A stretch of DNA of 38,091 nt from Planctomycetota bacterium (GTDB lineage: Bacteria; Planctomycetota; Phycisphaerae; Phycisphaerales; SM1A02): contig QWPV01000022.1 of NCBI GenBank assembly GCA_003671055.1, forward strand, positions 1 to 38,091. The letters run 5' to 3'. Positions 23,964-30,675 of the stretch are shown piece by piece. The number at the start of each line of letters is the position of its first letter. The first letter of the stretch is position 1. The notes beneath the pieces were generated by a model. The model ran no database searches and was not told the DNA's origin. It saw nothing but the letters and a program-made list of their open reading frames with translations. Made by a program: the position numbers and the translations under genes.

Positions 23964-25322
23964 TCAGTCGTGCTGAATGGGAAGTGGATCGGCTACGCGG
24001 CCAGCGGCCCATTCCTTGAGTCGAGGCAAGACTTGTCGTTGGATCGCAATCTTTCCGCAAGCCGCCGCAGGAATTGCGAGCAACATGCCGTACACGCCAG
24101 CGATGGAACCACCAGCGAGAATCGCAACGACGATCGTGACAGGATCAAGATTCGTTGCCTTGCCCGCAATGATCGGCGTGAGTATGTATCCCTCGATCGA
24201 TTGCACAATCGTGAACACGACGCTCGGCCACAACACGATCGCGATCAAGCCCATGCGTTGCTCGACAGGAAGTTCGAACTGCGCGATGAAGAGCATGCCG
24301 ATCGCAACTGGAAGTCCAACGCCGCCGAGATACGGAACGATCGACAACGCACCCGTGAGCACTCCGAGCGCGATTGCATACGGCACTCCGCAGATCTGCC
24401 AACCGACCGCAAAGCCCACCGCCATACACACACAGATGACGATGCGACCGCGCACGAATCCTGCGACAGCGCGATCCATATCCGCGACAACACTGAAGAT
24501 GACTTCCTTCTTTTCGTCGGGCACAAGCTCTTTAACGAATGCGACCACGCGCGGAAATGACACGCTGAAGAACCAGAAGTAGAACGGGATCAAAAACGTC
24601 ACGAGGCTGATGCGAAGCACTGCCAACGCGAAGGCGAGCATCTGGCTCGCGCTACTGCCGAGCAACGAAACCCACGGGATTTCAAGCGTGGAAATGCCAG
24701 CAGCAACTTCACCGACGATTGCAGATGTTGCGCTCCTCGGCTCCGCTGTCACAACGGGAGTTGCAGCTTCAACCACGACGCTGCCGTCCACACCTGTTGC
24801 TACATCAAGCCCCATCGGATGGCCGAATTGTTCGAGAAGATCCGATGCGGTCTTCTGATACTCGTCAGGAAGGGATTCAACGGCACTCGTGATCGCGCTG
24901 TCGTAACGACCATTGCGCACGCCATCGAGAAGTTCAACTCCCTGACCAACAACAAGTGGAAGTCCGATGGCAATCGTGATGCCGAAGACAAGCCCACTCG
25001 TCAACAGAATCACACTCACCGCAACCGGGCGCGACACGAAGCGAAACGTGCACAGGTAGCAGACAACGGGTTCGAACAAATACGCAAGCGCAAGCGCGAC
25101 GAGCAGCGGCACTGTGACTGTGCGCATCTGATAGCCCATGTACAGAATCCACAAGACAAGACCTACGACGAGAATGTCGCGGATGCCTTGAATCTGCCAG
25201 AGATGCAATTTGCGGAGATCAGGAGTCGCGGTTGCCTTTGCCTTCGAGGAAGCACCACAACTGCAAGTGGAACCGCAGCAGCCAGAGGTTTCAGGTTCTA
25301 AAGGTTTCTCGGGAGTCGCCAT
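23964..25322 (-). CDS. AI-2E family transporter (PF01594-type) with Cys-rich N-terminus
   Basis: The predicted product is a 452-residue polytopic inner-membrane protein. Hydrophobic segments begin at about residue 50 (ILVVGLVLWILYMGYQM, VPLLVALALAYLFEPVV). A long periplasmic or cytosolic helical stretch follows. The C-terminal half has the family hallmarks YLGGVGLPVAIGML and a final IIAGKATNLDPVTIVVAILAGG, abbreviated here as NLDPVTIVVAILAGG, followed by GVYGMLLAIPAAA. Members export diverse small molecules or act as Na+/H+ antiporters, and most do not move AI-2, so substrate is unknown. An unusual feature is the short cytosolic N-terminus with GCCGSTCSCG, four cysteines in eight residues. 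ATG 25322 has GGAG eight bases upstream. It is the first gene of the minus-strand run into murE. Confidence 0.85.
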   Translation of the reverse strand: MATPEKPLEPETSGCCGSTCSCGASSKAKATATPDLRKLHLWQIQGIRDILVVGLVLWILYMGYQMRTVTVPLLVALALAYLFEPVVCYLCTFRFVSRPVAVSVILLTSGLVFGITIAIGLPLVVGQGVELLDGVRNGRYDSAITSAVESLPDEYQKTASDLLEQFGHPMGLDVATGVDGSVVVEAATPVVTAEPRSATSAIVGEVAAGISTLEIPWVSLLGSSASQMLAFALAVLRISLVTFLIPFYFWFFSVSFPRVVAFVKELVPDEKKEVIFSVVADMDRAVAGFVRGRIVICVCMAVGFAVGWQICGVPYAIALGVLTGALSIVPYLGGVGLPVAIGMLFIAQFELPVEQRMGLIAIVLWPSVVFTIVQSIEGYILTPIIAGKATNLDPVTIVVAILAGGSIAGVYGMLLAIPAAACGKIAIQRQVLPRLKEWAAGRVADPLPIQHD

Positions 25323-25420
25323 CCGTGGAGCTCCAGTCAAGGGTAGAGCGCCAGAATTGACGCCCGTGAAGTGGCACGCATCCTACTTCACACCAGCGGG
25401 AAAATGCGGAGCTCTCCCTC

Positions 25421-25504
25421 AGGCGAAGCGGATTCACTCCGCGAGCCGTACGAAAGCGCGTGATGAATTTGCCGCTTGGGGCAGAATTCATCAGAAGCGC
25501 TCAA
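25421..25504. repeat. REP-like palindromic repeat unit, copy 1
   Basis: The 84-base unit has two hairpins. The first is GCGGA-TTCAC-TCCGC. The second, at 25462-25492, has arms GATGAATT and AATTCATC plus TGCC/GGCA, a loop GCTTGG and one bulged G. AGCGC before and GCGCT after the second stem can extend it. The unit ends in AGCGCTCAA. Confidence 0.75.
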
Positions 25505-25507
25505 ACA

Positions 25508-25591
25508 AGGCGAAGCGGATTCACTCCGCGAGCCGTACGAAAGCGCGTGATGAATTTGCCGCCCGGGGCAGAATTCATCAGAAGCGCTCAA
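25508..25591. repeat. REP-like palindromic repeat unit, copy 2
   Basis: This is a near-identical 84-base unit starting three bases after copy 1. The first hairpin is as in copy 1. The second hairpin (25549-25579) keeps both arms unchanged, while the loop reads GCCCGG instead of GCTTGG. Confidence 0.75.
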
Positions 25592-25611
25592 CTAGCACGC
25601 AACTACGACTC

Positions 25612-25696
25612 AGGCGAATGCCGGCTTCGCCGGCGAGCCGTACGAAAGCGCGTGATGAATTTGCCGCTTGGGGCAGAATTCATCAGAAGCGCTCAA
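25612..25696. repeat. REP-like palindromic repeat unit, copy 3 with a different first hairpin
   Basis: The second hairpin (25654-25684) and the intervening CGAGCCGTACGAAAGCGCG are as in copies 1 and 2. The first hairpin is instead GCCGGC-TTC-GCCGGC, a different sequence with the same stem-loop form at the same place. Confidence 0.75.
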
Positions 25697-25724
25697 CTCT
25701 CGCTCAACTCTCGCTCAACTCTCG
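25692..25724. repeat. Three tandem copies of an 11-bp unit
   Basis: CTCAACTCTCG is repeated exactly three times at 25692, 25703 and 25714, starting within the end of repeat unit 3 and finishing seven bases before the stop of the Minf_1886 gene. The unit looks like an amplification of the AGCGCTCAAC end of the palindromic repeat. Confidence 0.7.
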
Positions 25725-25731
25725 CCGCCGC

Positions 25732-26142
25732 TCAGCCGCGACCGATGGAGGTTGCGAGCTCGCGTGGCGAGAAGGCTTCGTCAAAATCGTAGACGTTGCC
25801 GAAATCCTCGAGCCGATCCTGTTCGTTTCGGCTCATGAGTCCCGCCTCAATGAGGGTGTAGACCATCGTGCCGAAATCCCCGGTTCGCTGCACCCGCCAG
25901 TGGGCGAGCACGGCAGGCGCGAGGAACCCGTACTGGCTGATCGCGAGGTCGCGCAGTCCGAAACACAGTTGCTGCCCCGTGATGTGTCCACCTCGGAACG
26001 GCTCGTTCGCGTGCACAGACTGCGTCGCATGCATGCGCTGCACCGTGTGCTGGAGACCCTGCTGCAGAAACTCATACGCCTCAAGCGGATAGGGTCCACG
26101 GGCGAGAAGAAATTCATGGAGTTGAGCGCGGTCGAGTGGCAT
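25732..26142 (-). CDS. Minf_1886 family protein (uncharacterised)
   Basis: The predicted product has 136 residues, as expected for this small family common in Planctomycetota and Verrucomicrobiota. The recognised pattern runs YPLEAYEFLQQGLQHTV, then HITGQQLCFGLRDLAISQYG, then WRVQRTGDFGTMVYTLIEAG, then a C-terminal EDFGNVYDFDEAF. Its function is unknown; it lacks a signal peptide and membrane segments, so it is probably cytoplasmic. ATG 26142 matches the usual family N-terminus; a TTG 54 bases upstream extends the frame with a better A/G-rich leader and cannot be excluded. It points toward the repeat block, which begins right after its stop, and diverges from the OmpA-like gene. Confidence 0.85.
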   Translation of the reverse strand: MPLDRAQLHEFLLARGPYPLEAYEFLQQGLQHTVQRMHATQSVHANEPFRGGHITGQQLCFGLRDLAISQYGFLAPAVLAHWRVQRTGDFGTMVYTLIEAGLMSRNEQDRLEDFGNVYDFDEAFSPRELATSIGRG

Positions 26143-26316
26143 GGGGAGTTCGCTGATCCTATCGGCGCGCGCAGCGAGTTTCCCGCAAGAGAGCAAGTTC
26201 TCTTTCTCAACACGCGCAATTGTTGCGCACTTTTCACCCGAAGCAGAGTGCGGACGCTACACTCGCTGCCGTTCAAGGACTAGCTGCCGTTTTACCTTTG
26301 AACAGCGCATCTGCAG

Positions 26317-26332
26317 TCGGTTTTTAAACCGA
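26317..26332. promoter_or_regulatory. Short inverted repeat upstream of the OmpA-like gene
   Basis: TCGGTTT and AAACCGA flank two bases, about 70 bases before ATG 26403. AAAAGGAG follows immediately but has no start codon at a usual distance, so it is probably not a ribosome site for a missed gene. It may be an operator. Confidence 0.25.
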
Positions 26333-26402
26333 AAAGGAGCCTCGATCACGGAACGATCGAAGCACGCGCTTCCTACTTTCAGCGGCAGCACAAGGCATTC
26401 GT

Positions 26403-27248
26403 ATGCGCTTCAACTTACTCGCTCTCGGCACCACAACACTCGCCTTCGCCACACTCACCGGCTGCATCCCTCAGACGCAGTACGACGATTTGATGACGAA
26501 CAATCGCAGCCTCAAGCAACAGGTCGCACAGTTGCAAGGCGAACTCGATACATCATCAGCGAACGAAGAAATGCTTCGTAAGCAGCTTGCAGAAGCCGCT
26601 GCCGATCTTCTCAAGGCAAAGACTCTTGCAGGTGCGAGCGATGAAGATATTCAAGCGCTCACCGATCGTTACAACAAGTTGCTCAGCCAAGTGAACGCAC
26701 TTGATGTGCTTCCTACTGATGTGTCTGCAGCACTCGAAGATATCGCTGCAGCGAGCGGTGGCTTGCTCACCTTCGACAAGGCCAAGGGCATGCTTCGCTT
26801 CTCGAGCGATGTCACCTTCGACTCTGGTTCTGCGCAGTTGACGGAGAAGGCGAAGAATGTGCTCGCGCAAGTCGCTGCTGTGCTGAACGGAAATTCTGCG
26901 AGTGGCCTCGAAGTGCAAGTTGTCGGGCACACCGATTCGGTGGCCATCCGCAAAGCAAACACTGTTGCGCAACACCCCACCAACATGCACCTCTCTGCGC
27001 ACCGTGCAATTTCAGTGCGTGAGACTCTTGTGAGTGACGGCGTTGGCGCGAACCGATTCATGGTTGCTGGCTACGGCGAGTTCCGTCCTGTGACGGAGAA
27101 TTCAACCAAGGGCGCGCAAGCCAACCGCCGCGTCGAGCTCTACCTCAAGCCAAGTACCGAGACCACGCCAACCGTGACCGCAACGGAAACTACCGTGACT
27201 GCACCAACGCCAGTCGCAGCCACGACCGACGACGACAACGTGAAGTGA
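26403..27248 (+). CDS. OmpA/Pal-like peptidoglycan-associated lipoprotein
   Basis: The predicted product has 281 residues. The N-terminus is a lipoprotein signal: a basic start, hydrophobic core and the lipobox LTGC, giving Cys21 as the lipidated residue. About residues 25-100 are a likely coiled coil (NNRSLKQQVAQLQGEL, EEMLRKQLAEAAADL). The OmpA-type domain covers about 130-245, with VTFDSGSAQLTEKAKNVL, VVGHTDSVAI and the NRRVELYL ending that contacts peptidoglycan. The expected TDxxGxxxxNxxLSxxRAxxV pattern is present as HTDSVA ... NMHLSAHRAISV. The last 35 residues are Thr/Ala/Val-rich and probably disordered. I infer an outer-membrane lipoprotein tethering the membrane to the wall. AAGG lies eight bases before ATG. 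It is a single-gene unit with its own terminator. Confidence 0.9.
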   Translation: MRFNLLALGTTTLAFATLTGCIPQTQYDDLMTNNRSLKQQVAQLQGELDTSSANEEMLRKQLAEAAADLLKAKTLAGASDEDIQALTDRYNKLLSQVNALDVLPTDVSAALEDIAAASGGLLTFDKAKGMLRFSSDVTFDSGSAQLTEKAKNVLAQVAAVLNGNSASGLEVQVVGHTDSVAIRKANTVAQHPTNMHLSAHRAISVRETLVSDGVGANRFMVAGYGEFRPVTENSTKGAQANRRVELYLKPSTETTPTVTATETTVTAPTPVAATTDDDNVK

Positions 27249-27290
27249 TCGAACTCGCACCCAGTCGATTCGACAATCTGTGCACATCCC

Positions 27291-27332
27291 GAGAACCGCG
27301 CCCCGTACCTCCGCGGCGCGGTTCTCGCTTTT
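27291..27332 (+). terminator. Intrinsic terminator after the OmpA-like gene
   Basis: A perfect 12-bp stem, GAGAACCGCGCC (27291-27302) with 27315-27326, encloses a 12-base loop and is followed by GCTTTTCC. It begins 43 bases after the stop. Confidence 0.8.
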
Positions 27333-27551
27333 CCGCGGTTCTGCGAAGAGATGCGCGAACTTTTCGGACGCTGCCTGCGTACCGAAACACCAAATGCTCA
27401 CCCATCCTTCACCTTTTCTCATTTGGAAAACCTAATTCCTGATCTAGACTCAAGGCACTTCACCCGCGAATGCATTCAGATGCATCGGCGGTTGTTGTGA
27501 TTCCATGAATTGTCCTGCTGACTGTTACCTCATCCTGGAGACTGACGAACG

Positions 27552-30527
27552 ATGCGACACGCATTCCCTGCCTTTATATGTTTGGCGACGAGTCTTGTTT
27601 TCGCCAACGCCACCCTCGCGCAAGTCGTCACCTTGCATGAAGTTCGCGTGGATCAACCGGGTGCCGACACCGAAGAGTATGTCGAGGTCAAGGGCGCACC
27701 GTTGTCCTCGCTCAAGGGATACAGCCTCATCGTCATCGGTGATGACGACAATCAATTGCCTCCTGCGCAGAACGGGGTGATTGAACAAGTCATCTCGCTC
27801 AGCGGATCCATTCCTGCGAGTGGATACTTTGTCGTGGGCACGAGCTCGCTCTCGCTTGCAACTCCAAATCTCATCAGCGCACTCGGGTTTGAGAACATCG
27901 ACAACCTGACCATCTTGCTCGTGCAAGGATCAACCGCCGTCGTTGGCGACGATCTTGACATCAACGACGATGGCATTCTCGACACAACTCCGTGGGCATC
28001 GCTCGCAGATAGCGTCGCATTCTGGAACGGATTCTCTGACGGCACCGTCGATGACTTCGTCTACTCACTCAATCGCGTTGGACCGGATGCGGGAGTTGTG
28101 CCTTACGCCGCATGGAAGTGCGAACTCGCTTCGCAGTGGAATGTCGGCACACAAGATCCGTACGCGGGCATTGATTCGCCCGGTGCTGCAAACGGCAGTT
28201 GCGCGCCAGAACCTGTGAAGATCAACGAGATTCGAATCGATCATCCTGGTACGGACACCGATGAATACTTCGAGTTGAAGGGAGCGCCTGGCGCATCGCT
28301 CGCTGGTCTCACATATATCGTGATCGGCGACGGATCCAATGCTGCAACGAAGAACGGCGTCATTGAATGTGTCGTTCCGCTCGGCGCGTACAGCCTCGGC
28401 GGCGACGGACTGCTCTCTGTTTCGAAACTTGCAACGCTCGTCTTCGCGGGCAGCGTCGATGTTGGTCCGGTTGCGGCGATCAACTTCGAGAACTCTGACA
28501 ACGTCACCCACATGCTCGTCTCAGGATTCACCGGCGCTCTCGCCGCAGATCTCGACACCAACGAAGACGGCGTACTTGATGTCCTTCCATGGACCGCAAT
28601 CATTGACTCCGTCGCTCTCGTCAAGCCAAACACAGGCGTGCCTGCGGCTGGCGATGAGTGGTGGTACTCCCCAACAACCGTGGGACCTGACACGAGTTTC
28701 GTTCCAGGACATGCGTATCGATGCACACCAACGGGTGGATGGAAGATCGGACCATTCGACGGCGCGGCAGCCGGACGCGATTCCGCTGGCGATGTCAACG
28801 ACATCTGCTCGAACTGTGGTCCAGGAACGGGCAGCTGCTATGTTGCGGTGCTCACTGCAGGTTGCTCCGACACAGACTGCTGCAACGCAGTCTGCATCAC
28901 CGATCCAACCTGCTGCGACACAACATGGGACGCAGGCTGCGTCACGATTGCAACCGGCACTTGCCTCAACGGCGCATCGCCTCCAGCACTTCTCATCAGC
29001 GAACTCCGCGTCTCGGATCCATCGGGCACCGACATCAACGAGTATGTCGAACTCAGCGGCGCGCCTGGAACTTCGCTCAACGGCGTCACGCTTGTGGTGG
29101 TGTCTTCAGCGAATGCAGGCGTGAACCAAGGCAAAATCGAAGCGACCGTGAGTTTCAACGGACTCTCCATCGCGAAGGACGGCTTGCTCCTCGCGACCGA
29201 AGCATCCTTCACGATGAACGCGTTCCCTGATGCACTTCGCTTCCTTTCGTTCAACGATTCAGGCACGAAGAACTACTTCCTCGTTTACAACTTCACCGGC
29301 ATCGTCGGTGATGACCTTGATGCCAACGATGACTGCACACTCGATGCAAGCCCATGGGGTAGCGTGATTGATGTGGTTGCGCTTCTCGACAATGAAGTGA
29401 ACTGCAACTACGCGGCCATCAGCGTTGGTCCTAACGGCACGCAACTCGCGCCGCACTTCTTCCGATGCGCAGACGGTTCGCCTCGCATGGGTCGCTTCGA
29501 TCCATTTGATCTCACCGGTTATGACACACCAGGACTTCCACCGAGCGCGATCTGCCCTGCGATCAACTCGTGTGGCGTGAAGGGTGGAACGGACTGCCGC
29601 GTGGCCGTCGCAACTCCTGGATGCTCCGATGCAGTCTGCTGCGACAGCGTCTGCAGTCGCGATCCAACCTGCTGCGAAGTCGTGTGGGATCAGGCGTGTG
29701 CAGATCTTGCGAATTGCTCGTGCTATCCACCAGTCATTGTGGCTGATGTCCGCATCAACGAGATTCGTATGGACGACACCGCACTGTTGACCGATCAACA
29801 AGAGTTCTTCGAACTTGCTGGTGCTGCCGGAACGGATCTCGTCGGATTCACCTACGTGGTGATCGGCGACGGCACTGCTATCCAAGGCTCAGGCGTTATC
29901 GAGTGCTTTGTCAATCTCGATTGCACCACGATTCCAGCGAGTGGCTACTTCGTGGTTGGAACAGCGACCTTCACTGGATCGATTGCGAATCTCGTGAGTC
30001 CATACATCGTCTTTGAGAACAGTGACAACGTTACGCACATGCTCGTGTACAACTTTACGGGCACGATTGGTATGGATCTCGATGTCGATAATGATGGCGG
30101 ACTCGACTTCACCCCTTGGAGTCAGATTGTGGACTCCGTCTCAATCATTGAGTCAGCCACACTTCCTCCAGTAGGTACCGAGTACGCATACAGCGCAAAT
30201 CGCGTTGGACCAGATATCTCAGGAACAACACCAAGCGTGCCGTTCCAAGTGAGCTTCTGCTCAACGACAGGTGCGTGGGCAATTGGTACGCAAGATCCTG
30301 CAGCTGCGACAAGTCTTGACACTCCTGGCGCTGTGAGCGTCGGCTGCGACAAGACCACCACTCCATGCGTGAGCGACTTGAATGGCGACGCCGTCACCGA
30401 CGCCGCTGACCTTGCGTCGCTTCTCAACGGTTGGGGCGCATCTGGCGCGACCGATCTCGATGGCAACGGCGTCACGGATGCCGCTGACATCGCAGCCCTT
30501 CTCAACGGCTGGGGCCCCTGCCCGTGA
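27552..30527 (+). CDS. Secreted four-module lamin-tail-like protein with Cys-rich modules and C-terminal dockerin
   Basis: This 991-residue protein begins with a clear signal peptide ending NATLAQ; GGAG precedes ATG by eleven bases. Four related modules start near residues 25, 221, 479 and 731 with the pattern (I/V)xE(I/V)RxDxPGxDxxEY(V/F)EL and GxSLxGxT, which I read as lamin-tail-domain (LTD)-like. Each holds a Ca-loop-like DxxxDG and then PWxxxxDSV, for example DLDINDDGILDTTPW. Cys-rich modules with CCNAVCITDPTCC and CCDSVCSRDPTCC separate modules 2/3 and 3/4. The C-terminus from about residue 938 has two dockerin-type loops (DLNGDAVTDAAD, DLDGNGVTDAAD), each followed by LLNGWG. The protein is probably surface-exposed or secreted and calcium-dependent. 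No cohesin is in the window, so partner and role are unknown. Confidence 0.85.
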   Translation: MRHAFPAFICLATSLVFANATLAQVVTLHEVRVDQPGADTEEYVEVKGAPLSSLKGYSLIVIGDDDNQLPPAQNGVIEQVISLSGSIPASGYFVVGTSSLSLATPNLISALGFENIDNLTILLVQGSTAVVGDDLDINDDGILDTTPWASLADSVAFWNGFSDGTVDDFVYSLNRVGPDAGVVPYAAWKCELASQWNVGTQDPYAGIDSPGAANGSCAPEPVKINEIRIDHPGTDTDEYFELKGAPGASLAGLTYIVIGDGSNAATKNGVIECVVPLGAYSLGGDGLLSVSKLATLVFAGSVDVGPVAAINFENSDNVTHMLVSGFTGALAADLDTNEDGVLDVLPWTAIIDSVALVKPNTGVPAAGDEWWYSPTTVGPDTSFVPGHAYRCTPTGGWKIGPFDGAAAGRDSAGDVNDICSNCGPGTGSCYVAVLTAGCSDTDCCNAVCITDPTCCDTTWDAGCVTIATGTCLNGASPPALLISELRVSDPSGTDINEYVELSGAPGTSLNGVTLVVVSSANAGVNQGKIEATVSFNGLSIAKDGLLLATEASFTMNAFPDALRFLSFNDSGTKNYFLVYNFTGIVGDDLDANDDCTLDASPWGSVIDVVALLDNEVNCNYAAISVGPNGTQLAPHFFRCADGSPRMGRFDPFDLTGYDTPGLPPSAICPAINSCGVKGGTDCRVAVATPGCSDAVCCDSVCSRDPTCCEVVWDQACADLANCSCYPPVIVADVRINEIRMDDTALLTDQQEFFELAGAAGTDLVGFTYVVIGDGTAIQGSGVIECFVNLDCTTIPASGYFVVGTATFTGSIANLVSPYIVFENSDNVTHMLVYNFTGTIGMDLDVDNDGGLDFTPWSQIVDSVSIIESATLPPVGTEYAYSANRVGPDISGTTPSVPFQVSFCSTTGAWAIGTQDPAAATSLDTPGAVSVGCDKTTTPCVSDLNGDAVTDAADLASLLNGWGASGATDLDGNGVTDAADIAALLNGWGPCP

Positions 30528-30570
30528 TTGAGCGCTTCTGATGATTTCTGCCCCAAGCGGCAAAATCATC
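30528..30570. repeat. Inverted single copy of the REP-like hairpin with a compensated base pair
   Basis: Read on the minus strand this is the second hairpin of the 25.4-25.7 kb units, with arms GATGATTT and AAATCATC, TGCC/GGCA, the same GCTTGG loop and the same AGAAGCGCTCAA end. Compared with those copies one base of each arm has changed and pairing is kept. It begins one base after the stop codon of the lamin-tail-like gene; the first hairpin of the full unit is missing. Confidence 0.75.
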
Positions 30571-30590
30571 GTGATTGAATGAAATCCATC

Positions 30591-30629
30591 ACCGCCCTCG
30601 GACACTCGTCCGAGGGCGGTTTTCTTTTT
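30591..30629 (+). terminator. Intrinsic terminator after the lamin-tail-like gene
   Basis: A perfect 12-bp stem, ACCGCCCTCGGA (30591-30602) with 30609-30620, encloses a six-base loop and is followed by TTTCTTTTT. It leaves little room for a promoter before the MlaE gene. Confidence 0.9.
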
Positions 30630-30675
30630 GCGTCGGACAGCGATGCGCGGCGATGAGTTACGCTTGCGCCGCTGC

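Larger units (their letters stand above)
25323..25731. other. Gene-free 409-base spacer filled by palindromic repeats
   Basis: This stretch lies between the start of the AI-2E-type gene and the stop of the Minf_1886 gene. It holds an inverted repeat GTGAAGT/ACTTCAC (25366-25372, 25385-25391), which could be an operator for the transporter gene, then the three repeat units and the 11-bp tandem repeat listed separately. Reading frames across it, on either strand, consist of the repeats translated over and over and do not look like genes. Confidence 0.7.

Noticed and set aside
25388-25591. 67-codon minus-strand frame in the repeat block
   Set aside because: It is only translated repeat units; there is no ribosome site and no support for a protein.
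25421-25696. CRISPR array
   Set aside because: The units are 84-85 bases, two are only three bases apart, and there are no uniform unique spacers and no cas genes.
25210-26283. 357-codon plus-strand frame with repeated peptide across the repeat block
   Set aside because: The repeats are spaced by multiples of three and free of stops, so the repeated peptide is a by-product; the frame also runs antisense through two real genes.
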